From Pedobacter westerhofensis (GTDB lineage: Bacteria; Bacteroidota; Bacteroidia; Sphingobacteriales; Sphingobacteriaceae), in assembly GCF_900182595.1 (NCBI RefSeq), contig NZ_FXTN01000004.1, forward strand, positions 434,001-498,000: a DNA stretch of 64,000 nucleotides, given 5' to 3'. How positions within the stretch are numbered: the first letter of the stretch is position 1; each line of letters starts with the position of its first letter. Below, piece by piece: positions 16,081-24,493 of the stretch. Under the pieces are notes generated by a model, which was not told the DNA's origin, searched no databases, and saw only the letters and a list, made by a program, of their open reading frames with translations. The translations under genes were made by a program, and so were the position numbers.

Positions 16081-17016
16081 ATGGAAAACACAATTTTAGG
16101 TCTGCACCACATCACTGCCATTGCAGGCAATGCGAAAGTTAACTACGATTTTTACACCAGGATTCTGGGACTGCGTTTGATCAAAAAAACCGTCAATTTT
16201 GATGATCCCCAAACCTATCATTTATATTATGGCGATGAAGCAGGCTCGCCCGGAACGATACTGACATTCTTTCCATGGGGCAATATCGGTGCCGGCAGAA
16301 GGGGTACAAGACAGGTGACAGAAATCGGGTACAGTGTACCGGAAGGAAGCCTGGGATTCTGGCAGGAACGTCTTGAAAAAAATAACGTAACCTATAATAA
16401 AGCGTCAGAAAAATTCGGCGAAAAATATCTTACCCTGCTTGATCCTGACGGGCTTAAATTTGAACTCACAGTAGCGAAAAACAAAGATACCAGAACATCA
16501 TTTTTAACTCCTGAGATCGGTGCGGAAAACGCAATACTAGGCTTTCATCAGGTGACAATTACAACCAATAAAATGGATAAAACTGCCGAAGTGCTCACCT
16601 CCATCTTTGGATATAAACTGATGGAACAGAATGTGAACCGCTACCGCTTTATTACGGATGCTGTTGAACAGGCAGCGATTGTAGATCTTGTGGAGGCACC
16701 GGGAGAAACTGCCGGGCATGTAGCAGGAGGCTCGGTACACCACGTTGCTTTCCGTGTGAAAGACGAAAAGACGCTGATGTATTTTAGGGATAAAGTAGTA
16801 GCAATGGGATTAAATATCACTGAGAAAATTGACCGTAACTATTTTTATTCCCTGTACTTCCGCGAACCGGGTGGTGTATTATTTGAAATGGCGACTGATA
16901 ACCCCGGATTCACCGTTGATGAGCCACTAAATGAGCTGGGCACAAATCTTAAACTGCCTTCACAATATGAAAGCCAGAGATCAGAAATAGAAAGCATCTT
17001 ACCAAATTTAATTTAA
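16081..17016 (+). CDS. Ring-cleaving dioxygenase of the glyoxalase/VOC superfamily (MhqO-like)
   Basis: A 311-residue cytoplasmic protein with two VOC (glyoxalase/bleomycin-resistance) modules, about 1-145 and 155-300. Metal-site residues are seen in LHHITA at the start of module 1 and in FHQVTI, VHHVAF and FEMATD in module 2. The family (MhqO, MhqE, LinE-like) cleaves hydroquinones and related rings. I start at the ATG at 16081 because homologous VOC proteins begin right at GLHHITA; the open frame extends 30 basic codons further up. The esterase gene starts 1 base after the stop, the same pairing as in the quinone-inducible mhqED/mhqNOP operons of Bacillus. Confidence 0.88.
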   Translation: MENTILGLHHITAIAGNAKVNYDFYTRILGLRLIKKTVNFDDPQTYHLYYGDEAGSPGTILTFFPWGNIGAGRRGTRQVTEIGYSVPEGSLGFWQERLEKNNVTYNKASEKFGEKYLTLLDPDGLKFELTVAKNKDTRTSFLTPEIGAENAILGFHQVTITTNKMDKTAEVLTSIFGYKLMEQNVNRYRFITDAVEQAAIVDLVEAPGETAGHVAGGSVHHVAFRVKDEKTLMYFRDKVVAMGLNITEKIDRNYFYSLYFREPGGVLFEMATDNPGFTVDEPLNELGTNLKLPSQYESQRSEIESILPNLI

Positions 17017-17017
17017 C

Positions 17018-17659
17018 ATGTATCAACATTCAAAAAATATAGTTACCGCAGGCCTGCCTGTGGAAAATGCCAAAAGTGCCCTGATCATGATTCACGGCAG
17101 GGGGGCTTCGGCCGAAAGTATGGTCCCTTTAAGCAGTTATCTTGATACCAGGGATATGGCGGTGTTCGCCCCGCAGGCGAGTCGTCACAGCTGGTACCCT
17201 ACAAGCTTCATTGCTCCGGTTGAAGAAAATCAGCCGGCGCTTGATTCAGCATTGGAAATTATCAATGAACTGGTGCAGGATATCATTAAAGCGGGAATTC
17301 CTGCTGAGCAGATTTATTTCCTGGGCTTTTCACAGGGAGCCTGTCTCACGCTGGAATATGTGACCCGAAATGCGATGAAGTATGGCGGGGTGATCGCCTT
17401 TACAGGCGGATTAATAGGAGAAGAGATTGCTATGGAGAATTACAGGGGCAACTTTGAGCAGACAACAATACTGATCACTACCGGTGATCCCGATGCACAT
17501 GTGCCGCTGAAAAGGGTGAAAGAGAGTGCTGCAATCATGGAAAAAATGAACGGAAAGATGCATGTAGTGGTTTATCCGGTGAAACAGCATACCATTACAA
17601 ATGAAGAAATTGATGTTGCAAATCAACTGTTCTTTAGTGCAGATGTAAATCAGGTATAA
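17018..17659 (+). CDS. Alpha/beta hydrolase (MhqD-like serine esterase)
   Basis: A 213-residue cytoplasmic serine hydrolase of the phospholipase/carboxylesterase group. Motifs: MIHGRGAS (oxyanion loop, about 24-31), GFSQGACL with the nucleophilic Ser (about 108), GDPDAHVP with the acid (about 156), and a C-terminal KQHT segment with the catalytic His. In Bacillus the homologue MhqD is co-induced with the ring-cleaving dioxygenase by quinones. Here the genes are 1 base apart and must be translated from one message, which supports the assignment. Confidence 0.85.
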   Translation: MYQHSKNIVTAGLPVENAKSALIMIHGRGASAESMVPLSSYLDTRDMAVFAPQASRHSWYPTSFIAPVEENQPALDSALEIINELVQDIIKAGIPAEQIYFLGFSQGACLTLEYVTRNAMKYGGVIAFTGGLIGEEIAMENYRGNFEQTTILITTGDPDAHVPLKRVKESAAIMEKMNGKMHVVVYPVKQHTITNEEIDVANQLFFSADVNQV

Positions 17660-17796
17660 GTAGAAAGGAGAACAAAAAATGTTGAAGATGCTGCTTTCCC
17701 TGAGGGACAATTTAATTGGCTATTATGTTTCCCTGCATTTTAAAATGTATTAGATTTACGGCCTGATAGGGGTTTAATTTAAGGCAGATATACATT

Positions 17797-18381
17797 TTGA
17801 GTACAGCAGAGGAGCCAATAGCACATTACAATAAACGTTTTGAAAACATCAACTACGAGGATAAACATCTCGTGGGCAGGTATTTTGACAACTGCGTTTT
17901 TTATAAATCAACGATAAAAGGCTGTCTGTTTGACGACTGCACTTTCAATAAATGCACTTTTGAAGAAACGGATCTTTCACTGATCAAACTAAAGGAAACT
18001 TATATCAGTGATTGCATCCTGATTAACTGTAAGGCCATTGGGATTTTGTGGTACGATACACAAAATCCATTTTCACTGCAGGCCAGAGGTTCTATTATCA
18101 GCTATTCGAGTTTCTTTGGTAAAAACCTAAAGAAAATAAAACTGCTGAACTGTGTTGCCCGTGAAGTGGATTTTACGGGTTGTAATATGAGCAGTGCGGA
18201 TTTGAGCGGAACCGATTTCATGGGCTCAACTTTCTCAGATACTGATCTGAGGCTGGCAAATTTCACTGCTGCACAAAATTACCAGATTGATCCGGCCGGG
18301 AATAAAATCAGAGGGGCTATTTTTCAATTGCCCGCTGCGATTTCATTCCTGGATAGTCTTGGGATCACTATTGTAGATTAA
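17797..18381 (+). CDS. Pentapeptide-repeat protein
   Basis: A 194-residue protein that starts with TTG at 17797; a stop lies upstream in frame and no ATG is available before the repeats. Pentapeptide repeats of the A(D/N)LXX type run through it in two blocks, about 28-75 (FDNCVF, FDDCTF, FNKCTF) and about 125-165 (VDFTGCNMSSADLSGTDFMGSTFSDTDLRLANF). They should form a right-handed beta-helix. Some relatives (Qnr, MfpA) mimic DNA and protect gyrase, but the repeat count and Cys-rich composition do not prove that role here. It shares a bidirectional terminator with the convergent SDR gene. Confidence 0.85.
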   Translation: MSTAEEPIAHYNKRFENINYEDKHLVGRYFDNCVFYKSTIKGCLFDDCTFNKCTFEETDLSLIKLKETYISDCILINCKAIGILWYDTQNPFSLQARGSIISYSSFFGKNLKKIKLLNCVAREVDFTGCNMSSADLSGTDFMGSTFSDTDLRLANFTAAQNYQIDPAGNKIRGAIFQLPAAISFLDSLGITIVD

Positions 18382-18388
18382 TAAGTTT

Positions 18389-18447
18389 AGTTTTACACAA
18401 AAAAGAGAGAACAACATCACGTTATTCTCTCTTTTTTGTGTAAAACT
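18389..18447. terminator. Bidirectional terminator, 23-bp perfect stem
   Basis: Arms at 18389-18411 and 18425-18447 are perfect inverted copies with a 13-base loop. Each side carries a run of six A or T next to a GAGAGAA stem, so it works in both directions between the convergent pentapeptide and SDR genes. Confidence 0.9.
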
Positions 18448-18450
18448 ATG

Positions 18451-19104
18451 CTAATATGCCGCAGTAAACTGCTGTCTGATATGTTTAGGTGTTTCAAGTT
18501 CATCAATGATGACTACTGCAAGATCTTCTACTGATAAAATGGACCTGCTGTCGTCATTGAACACAGGCTGAGTTGTTCCCAGACGGTAATTTCCTGTCCG
18601 TGTGCCCGATGTTCCCTGGTGCATTTCAAAGGCTGGGCTAAAAAATGTCCAGTCTAAGTCTGTATTCTTTTTAAGGATATTAAGATAATCTCTGGCCGCA
18701 GAAGCACCGGGATAAATTGCCGCCGGGAATTCCGGTGTATCCACAGCCTGGATGCCGGGTGCTATTTCCAAGGCTCCCGCGCCACCGATTACAATATACC
18801 TTTTGATACCTGTGGCTTTAACTGCAGCCTCGATCGACCGGGAGCCTTTCAGAAATTCCTCATAGATATCAGGATTGCTCCAGCCGGCATTGTATGCGCT
18901 GATGACCGCATCAGTTCCCGCAAAGGCAGCTTTAATCTGATCAGTATCTAAAGCGTCGGCCTTAATGATGCTGAGATTTTCATGTTCTAAAGTTATATTT
19001 TCAGGATTTCTAACGATCGCTGTTACCTTGTGGTCTCTGTTTAATGCTTCGCTTAAAATTGCTGCGCCTACAAATCCGGAAGCTCCGACTAATGCTACAT
19101 TCAT
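18451..19104 (-). CDS. NAD(P)-binding oxidoreductase (atypical SDR, NmrA-like)
   Basis: A 217-residue protein with a Rossmann fold. The N terminus MNVALVGASGFVGAAILSEAL carries the nucleotide-binding GxSGxxG variant, and VTAIVRNPENI follows, as in NAD(P)H-binding atypical SDRs such as YwnB. No clear YxxxK pair is present, so catalysis is uncertain; related proteins act as flavin reductases or redox sensors. It stands alone, convergent with the pentapeptide gene and divergent from the LacI gene at 19291. Confidence 0.85.
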   Translation of the reverse strand: MNVALVGASGFVGAAILSEALNRDHKVTAIVRNPENITLEHENLSIIKADALDTDQIKAAFAGTDAVISAYNAGWSNPDIYEEFLKGSRSIEAAVKATGIKRYIVIGGAGALEIAPGIQAVDTPEFPAAIYPGASAARDYLNILKKNTDLDWTFFSPAFEMHQGTSGTRTGNYRLGTTQPVFNDDSRSILSVEDLAVVIIDELETPKHIRQQFTAAY

Positions 19105-19240
19105 ATTGTTTGATTTATTAAAATGATTATCACCTTTTTTAAGGTGCTGCTAACGGCTCAAATGCCTCTTTCAGCAGTGCTGATGATACAAATCTACTGA
19201 AAAGAAGGTTAAACAACTACTCTGCTGCCATTGATTATGG

Positions 19241-19264
19241 ATTTATGAAAACGTTTTCATAAAT
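19241..19264. promoter_or_regulatory. 24-bp perfect palindrome, LacI-type operator before the kdu operon
   Basis: Arms ATTTATGAAAAC and GTTTTCATAAAT are perfectly symmetric around a central CG, the hallmark of LacI/GalR-family operators. It ends 26 bases before the regulator's ATG, so it most likely mediates autoregulation and control of kduI-kduD. Confidence 0.78.
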
Positions 19265-19290
19265 TCGTTGAGTTCGTTATTGATCAACAT

Positions 19291-20352
19291 ATGAAGGAAA
19301 ATCAACAGCATCATACAATTCTTGATTTGGCAGCCGCGCTCAAATTATCGCCCGCCACAGTTTCAAGAGCGCTGAACAATACCTCATACGTTAAGAAAGA
19401 AACGAAGCAGAGGGTGATGGAGATGGCCCTGAAGCTTGGATACAGGAAAAACACGATGGCTGCCGGTCTCAGGAACAGCAAGACCAACACCATTGGTTTG
19501 ATCCTTCCGAAAATCTCTATGTTTTTCCACGCAGAGGTGGTTACTGTTGTTCAAAACCTGTTGCATGCACAGGGATATAACCTGCTAATCGGGCAATCAA
19601 ATGATGATCCTGCGATGGAAAAGGAACTTTCAGAAACTTTTTTCTCTTCGCGTGTAGATGCAATGATCGTATCCTGCACACTGCAAACAATAGATTTCAG
19701 TCATTTCGACATCTTTGCGGATCATCAGGTTCCAATCCTATTTTATGACCGTGTTCCGCCCGGAAACTATAAGGCAAGAGTAATCAAAGGCGATGATTTC
19801 CAGGGCGGTTTTATTGCAGGGCAACATCTTGCCGAAGCTGGCTGCAGGAATATTGGCATGATCAACGGGCCCATGACTTCAAATATATATGAAGCGCGGG
19901 CCGCAGGCTTTATGGGCAGCTTGCAGTATTTTAATCTTCCGGTACGTAAAACACTGTTTTATCATCAGGAGCTGAGCACTGAACAAACAATTGCAGCTCT
20001 GAAAAAGATGTTTGCGGCCAAAAACAAGCCCGACGGGCTTTTTGTAACCAGCGACAGAAATGCAGTTACCGTAGTACAGTATGCAAAGGAAAACGGTATC
20101 AGGATACCGGAAGACCTGCGCATCGTAGGGTATTCCAATGATCCGGTAACGGCAGTTATCAGTCCCTCGATTACTACCATCGATCAGTTTCCTTCTTTAT
20201 TTGGCAGTAAACTGGTAGAAACACTGCTTGAAATGATGGATACAATACAAACTGATGAATATATTCCTGCCGTGGTTACTCCTGTTAAACTTGTAGAAAG
20301 GGAATCAACATCAATCCTTAAACCAATAATTAATCCTATCAAATTAAAATAG
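19291..20352 (+). CDS. LacI-family transcriptional regulator of the kdu operon
   Basis: A 353-residue regulator. The N-terminal helix-turn-helix and hinge read TILDLAAALKLSPATVSRALNN and KKETKQRVMEMALKLGYRKN (about 9-55), followed by a periplasmic-binding-protein-like effector domain beginning NTIGLILPKISMFFHAEVV. It is the first gene of a run with kduI, kduD and the DUF4861 gene (gap of 18 bases to kduI), and a 24-bp palindrome lies just upstream. The likely effector is a uronate breakdown product such as KDG, by analogy with KdgR regulators; this is an inference. Confidence 0.9.
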   Translation: MKENQQHHTILDLAAALKLSPATVSRALNNTSYVKKETKQRVMEMALKLGYRKNTMAAGLRNSKTNTIGLILPKISMFFHAEVVTVVQNLLHAQGYNLLIGQSNDDPAMEKELSETFFSSRVDAMIVSCTLQTIDFSHFDIFADHQVPILFYDRVPPGNYKARVIKGDDFQGGFIAGQHLAEAGCRNIGMINGPMTSNIYEARAAGFMGSLQYFNLPVRKTLFYHQELSTEQTIAALKKMFAAKNKPDGLFVTSDRNAVTVVQYAKENGIRIPEDLRIVGYSNDPVTAVISPSITTIDQFPSLFGSKLVETLLEMMDTIQTDEYIPAVVTPVKLVERESTSILKPIINPIKLK

Positions 20353-20370
20353 CAAAATACAAAAATTATT

Positions 20371-21213
20371 ATGGAAAATCGTTTTGAAAGCCGTTATGCA
20401 GTAAGTCCTGTGGAAGCAAAGGCTATGGATACCACTGCACTGCGCAGTAATTTCCTGATCAGCTCCATCTTTGAAGCAGGGAAAGTGAATCTCACCTTAT
20501 CACATTTCGACCGTTATATTGTTGGTGGTGCAATGCCTGTACATGGCAAGCTCAGCCTTCCAAATCCGGATGACCTGAAAGCACCTTATTTCCTGCACCG
20601 CAGGGAGCTGGGGATCATCAATGTAGGTGGCGATGCAATTATTACCGCTGATGGCATTGAATATGCACTGGCTTACAAAGAGGCACTCTATATTGGAAAA
20701 GAAACGGCAGACGTTCAGTTTGAGTCGGCCGATTCCGCAAAACCTGCAAAGCTGTACATCAATTCTGCACCGGCACACCATAAATTCCCTACAAAGAAAG
20801 TTACTAAGGCAGAGGCCGATATTGTGGAACTCGGATCTCTGGAAACTGCCAATCACCGTATCATCAATAAACTGATCGTGAACAGTGTGATCGAAACCTG
20901 TCAGCTGCAAATGGGAATGACGGAACTGAAAACAGGCAGCATATGGAATACCATGCCTGCGCATACCCACGACAGAAGGATGGAAGCTTACTTTTATTTT
21001 GAAGTGCCTGAAAAACAAAGTGTATGTCATTTTATGGGACAACCACAGGAAAGCAGGCATATCTGGATGCAAAACGAAGAAGCTGTGATTTCACCAAACT
21101 GGTCGATACACTCAGGAGCAGGAACCAGCAATTATACCTTTATCTGGGGAATGGCGGGAGAGAACCTCGACTATGGAGATATGGATCACTGCGCAATTAA
21201 CGACTTAAAATAA
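20371..21213 (+). CDS. kduI: 5-dehydro-4-deoxy-D-glucuronate isomerase
   Basis: A 280-residue cupin enzyme that turns 5-keto-4-deoxyuronate (DKI) into 2,5-diketo-3-deoxygluconate (DKII) in the breakdown of unsaturated uronates. The full length matches the KduI family. Conserved pieces include the N-terminal ESRYAVSPVEAKAMDT, FDRYIVGGAMPV, the metal-site block PAHTHDRRMEAYFYF (His ligands near 198 and 200, Glu near 205) and the last ligand in WSIHSGAGT. It sits between its regulator and kduD, the next enzyme, with gaps of 18 and 27 bases. Confidence 0.97.
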   Translation: MENRFESRYAVSPVEAKAMDTTALRSNFLISSIFEAGKVNLTLSHFDRYIVGGAMPVHGKLSLPNPDDLKAPYFLHRRELGIINVGGDAIITADGIEYALAYKEALYIGKETADVQFESADSAKPAKLYINSAPAHHKFPTKKVTKAEADIVELGSLETANHRIINKLIVNSVIETCQLQMGMTELKTGSIWNTMPAHTHDRRMEAYFYFEVPEKQSVCHFMGQPQESRHIWMQNEEAVISPNWSIHSGAGTSNYTFIWGMAGENLDYGDMDHCAINDLK

Positions 21214-21240
21214 TTTAGTTATCGCTATCAAAAACAAACT

Positions 21241-22011
21241 ATGTCAGTATTAAATACATTTGATTTAAAGGGAAAAACAGCATTGGTTACCGGATGCAAA
21301 AGAGGAATGGGCAAGGCAATGGCTATAGCCCTTGCCGAGGCGGGAGCAGATATTATCGGCGTTTCTGTTAATCTTGAACTCGCCAACAGTGACGTAGAAT
21401 CAGAAGTTACGGCGCTTGGCAGAAAGTTCACAGCTTATCAGTGCGACTTTGGTAACAGGGAAGCACTTTATGTCTTTATAGAAAAAGTTAAAGCTGCACA
21501 CGCGGTGATCGATATCCTGGTGAATAATGCTGGTACAATCCTCAGGATGCCTGCGGCAGAGCACTCCGATGAGTTCTGGGACGAGGTGATTGCCGTTAAT
21601 CAGAGTGCACAGTTTATCCTCACCAGGGAAATCGGTAAAGGAATGATTGCGGCAGGAAGCGGAAAGATTATTTTTACGGCTTCGCTGCTCTCTTTTCAGG
21701 GTGGCATCAATGTTCCGGGCTACGCGGCCAGTAAAGGTGCCATCGCATCACTAACCAAAGCTTTTGCCAATGAGTGGGCCTCCAAAGGGATCAACGTGAA
21801 TGCAATCGTTCCGGGATATGTTTCAACCGATAACACTACCGCACTGAGGGCGGATGAGAATAGGAGCCGTTCAATACTGGAACGTATCCCTGCGGGCAGG
21901 TGGGGAGAGGCCGAAGATTTTAAGGGACCGATCGTTTTTCTCAGCTCAAAAGCCTCTGACTATGTTCATGGCACACTGCTCACCGTAGATGGCGGATGGA
22001 TGGGCCGTTAA
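21241..22011 (+). CDS. kduD: 2-dehydro-3-deoxy-D-gluconate 5-dehydrogenase
   Basis: A 256-residue short-chain dehydrogenase. The cofactor loop is TGCKRGMGKAMA (about 18-29), then the NNAG motif, catalytic Ser in TASLLSF and the YAASK catalytic Tyr/Lys pair (about 157-161). It reduces DKII to 2-keto-3-deoxygluconate (KDG) with NAD(P)H. Being next to kduI makes the call safe against other SDRs. KDG then goes to kdgK and eda further along the window. Confidence 0.96.
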   Translation: MSVLNTFDLKGKTALVTGCKRGMGKAMAIALAEAGADIIGVSVNLELANSDVESEVTALGRKFTAYQCDFGNREALYVFIEKVKAAHAVIDILVNNAGTILRMPAAEHSDEFWDEVIAVNQSAQFILTREIGKGMIAAGSGKIIFTASLLSFQGGINVPGYAASKGAIASLTKAFANEWASKGINVNAIVPGYVSTDNTTALRADENRSRSILERIPAGRWGEAEDFKGPIVFLSSKASDYVHGTLLTVDGGWMGR

Positions 22012-22023
22012 ATCAATAAAGAT

Positions 22024-23289
22024 ATGAAAAAAGTACTATTCCTGCTGTTCATCGGATGCGGGAGCGTAAACGGATATGCACAGCAGGTGGCGATACAACT
22101 GAGAAATATGCTTCCCATGGAGCGTAAAAATGAACTGATTGAACTGGACAGGGCTTTCCTTGAAAAAAAACTGGGCAGGCTGTCTGAAACAGTCCCTCTG
22201 GAGGTTGTGGGTCTCAAAGACCGTCCGGCTGTGCAGTTTGACGACCTCAACGGAGACGGCAAATGGGAGAAGGCTGTTTTCCTTTGTGATTTTAAATCCA
22301 GAGAAACAGTAAAGCTGAAGCTGGTACTCACCGGAGAAGTGGTGGTTTCAGGAGGCCCCTTAGCCCATGTACGCCACCGGCGCAAGCGGGGCGATGATTT
22401 TGGCAGGGATTTACGCCTTGACAGTGTTCCTGCAGGGCAGCCTAATACCGACTTTACGAAGGTGAAGCTTCCGCCTTTTCTGACCGAAGGTCCGGCATGG
22501 GAAAATGATAAGGTAGGTTTCAGGATCTATATGGATGTCCGCAATACCAAGGATATCTGGGGCAAGACTACCCCGGCAATGATGATGGATGTGGTAGGGG
22601 TAGATCCGAATGTGATTTATCACGACCTGGCACCATGGGGAATGGATATCCTGGCGGTAGGTAAATCCCTGGGCGCTGGTTCGCTTGCACTTAGTGTTCC
22701 CGTAAAAGGTAAAAGTGATACCCTGGTGAGGCTGGGGGGCATAAATATGGGCAGGATCATTTATAAAAAGATTTCAGACGGCCCTGTACGTGCTGTTTTT
22801 CAGATGCAATACCCTGCATGGAATGTACTGGGAAATGGTAGGCTCACAAGCCTCACCGAGCAGATCAGCATCTGGGGAGGGCAGTACTTTTATGAGAGCA
22901 AGGTGTCCATGAAGAATGCACCTGCAGGCGCCAAACTGGTTACGGGCATTGTAAACCTGAAAAGCAAAAAGGCTGTTCAGGATACCCTGCACAATCCGGC
23001 ATTGCTCTATACATTTGACCGGCAGAGCGAAAACAAAGATAACCTGGGCATGGCAGTGATGCTGAACAGGGCCGATCTGGTCGCTTTTGGACAAACACCA
23101 GATGCAGGAAGTGACGTGTTAAATACGTACACGGTGCAGCTAAAAATGCCCATTTCAAAACCAGGCGTAACTTTTCGTTTTTATTCCTGCTGGGAACGTT
23201 CTGATGCTAATTTTGCTTCGGAAGGACGCTTTAAAAGGTATTTGTCAAAAGAAGCGAAAGCTTACACCAGCCCGATTTTAGTGAAGTAG
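22024..23289 (+). CDS. DUF4861 family secreted protein of the kdu operon
   Basis: A 421-residue exported protein (signal peptide about 1-20, ending GYAQ). It belongs to the DUF4861 family found in Bacteroidota pectin loci. Visible features are a calcium-loop-like DLNGDGKWEK at about 75-84, the family block EGPAWENDKVGFRIYMDVRNTKDIWGK (about 157-183), and a beta-rich C-terminal half. No catalytic role has been established to my knowledge. It starts 12 bases after kduD, so it is co-made with enzymes acting on unsaturated uronates, yet it is exported. A lyase, epimerase or binding function on oligouronides in the periplasm is possible. It ends 4 bases from the convergent LacI gene with no terminator seen. 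Confidence 0.85.
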   Translation: MKKVLFLLFIGCGSVNGYAQQVAIQLRNMLPMERKNELIELDRAFLEKKLGRLSETVPLEVVGLKDRPAVQFDDLNGDGKWEKAVFLCDFKSRETVKLKLVLTGEVVVSGGPLAHVRHRRKRGDDFGRDLRLDSVPAGQPNTDFTKVKLPPFLTEGPAWENDKVGFRIYMDVRNTKDIWGKTTPAMMMDVVGVDPNVIYHDLAPWGMDILAVGKSLGAGSLALSVPVKGKSDTLVRLGGINMGRIIYKKISDGPVRAVFQMQYPAWNVLGNGRLTSLTEQISIWGGQYFYESKVSMKNAPAGAKLVTGIVNLKSKKAVQDTLHNPALLYTFDRQSENKDNLGMAVMLNRADLVAFGQTPDAGSDVLNTYTVQLKMPISKPGVTFRFYSCWERSDANFASEGRFKRYLSKEAKAYTSPILVK

Positions 23290-23293
23290 AAAA

Positions 23294-24304
23294 CTACCTG
23301 ATAAACAACCGGGTCTGCAGGATATTTCTTTCAAATTCAGTAACAGGAAACTTAGCTTCTATAAGCTCCAGTAATTTCTCTGTAGCCAGCTGGCCCATGT
23401 CAAAAGCAGGCTGAAATACTGAGGTGATCGGCGGATTAAACAGATCAAGCACGTCAGAATTGCTAAATCCAGCTATGGCGATCTTTGTTGGGTTGAGCAT
23501 ATTGAGCTTCTTCAGTACATGCATGCAGCCCATTGTCAGTCGGTCGCCGGCTACAAATATAGCATCGGGCCTATTCTTCAGGCTCAGCAGTTCTTTCACC
23601 GCAGTTTCTACTTCATCCTGGATCATGCCACCATGAGGGCAATTCTTAATATATTCAGGATGAATTGATAATCCATTCTCATGTAAAGCATCTGTATATC
23701 CAGTGAGCCGCTCAATGCTGATTGATAAATGTGCTGAGCTGGAAATGTGTGCAATCTTAAGGTGTCCGGAACGGATCAAATGGCTGGTGGCCTCATAAGC
23801 ACCTTTCGCATTGTCAGCTATTATTTTAAAGGTATCAATGCGTTCTGGCACACGGTCAAAAAACACAATCGGCAGGCCCCGCTGGTGCAGCTGCTCCAAA
23901 TGGCTCACATCACTGGTCTCGGCAGAAAGCGAAATCAGTAGCCCGTCTACAGACCTTGATGCCAGATGCTGTACGTTAGTTTTTTCCCTTTCAAAAGATT
24001 CGTGTGTCTGGGTGATGATGACCGTGTAACCACGACTGTTCGCAATGGATTCTATGCCATTTATGGCCTGTGAAAAGTAATGATTGGCAACTTCGCTTAC
24101 AACGATACCTATAGACTTGCTCCGCCGTTCTTTAAGGCTCAGGGCATTGGGATTGGGGCGGTAATTTACCTGCTGGGCATAATCCATCACCAGTTTCTTG
24201 GTTCCTGCGCTGATCTCGTAACTGTCGCGTAAAGCCCTGGAAACCGTAGAGGTGGAAAGGTTCAGCGCCCGGGCAATATCTTTAATGGTAGAGCTCTCAA
24301 ACAT
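23294..24304 (-). CDS. LacI-family transcriptional regulator (second)
   Basis: A 336-residue regulator, taking the ATG at 24304 as start, since SSTIKDIARALNLSTSTVSRALRDS then lies at the N terminus as in other LacI proteins; the frame also allows a start at 24388. The effector domain begins SIGIVVSEVANHYFSQAINGIE. It is divergent from the GH43 gene, and the region between holds GGCAACGTTTGCGTAA, which recurs in related form before susC and before uxaB. It is therefore the best candidate for controlling the GH43, SusCD and uxa genes. Confidence 0.9.
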   Translation of the reverse strand: MFESSTIKDIARALNLSTSTVSRALRDSYEISAGTKKLVMDYAQQVNYRPNPNALSLKERRSKSIGIVVSEVANHYFSQAINGIESIANSRGYTVIITQTHESFEREKTNVQHLASRSVDGLLISLSAETSDVSHLEQLHQRGLPIVFFDRVPERIDTFKIIADNAKGAYEATSHLIRSGHLKIAHISSSAHLSISIERLTGYTDALHENGLSIHPEYIKNCPHGGMIQDEVETAVKELLSLKNRPDAIFVAGDRLTMGCMHVLKKLNMLNPTKIAIAGFSNSDVLDLFNPPITSVFQPAFDMGQLATEKLLELIEAKFPVTEFERNILQTRLFIR

Positions 24305-24399
24305 TTGGTTAACTGGGTAGATTTTTGACCGGATGGACCGGTTGGACTCTACAAGTTTAATGAAATAATTTGAATTTTGGTGAAACATCAGCGGTTTTC

Positions 24400-24415
24400 G
24401 GCAACGTTTGCGTAA
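24400..24415. promoter_or_regulatory. Candidate LacI operator between lacI gene and GH43
   Basis: GGCAACGTTTGCGTAA contains the near-palindrome GCAAACGTTGC-type centre used by LacI-family proteins. A 15/16 match lies before susC (26286-26301, minus strand) and a 12/16 match before uxaB (34692-34707). Confidence 0.6.
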
Positions 24416-24493
24416 ATTAATAAAGGCAACTGAATTCTTTCTCCCGAAAAACTAGCTAGAATTGCGAAAAACATGCTCAAACCAAATTACTGT

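Noticed and set aside
20500..21072. Long minus-strand frame opposite kduI
   Set aside because: It is a shadow of kduI with no protein-like pattern; kduI is certain.
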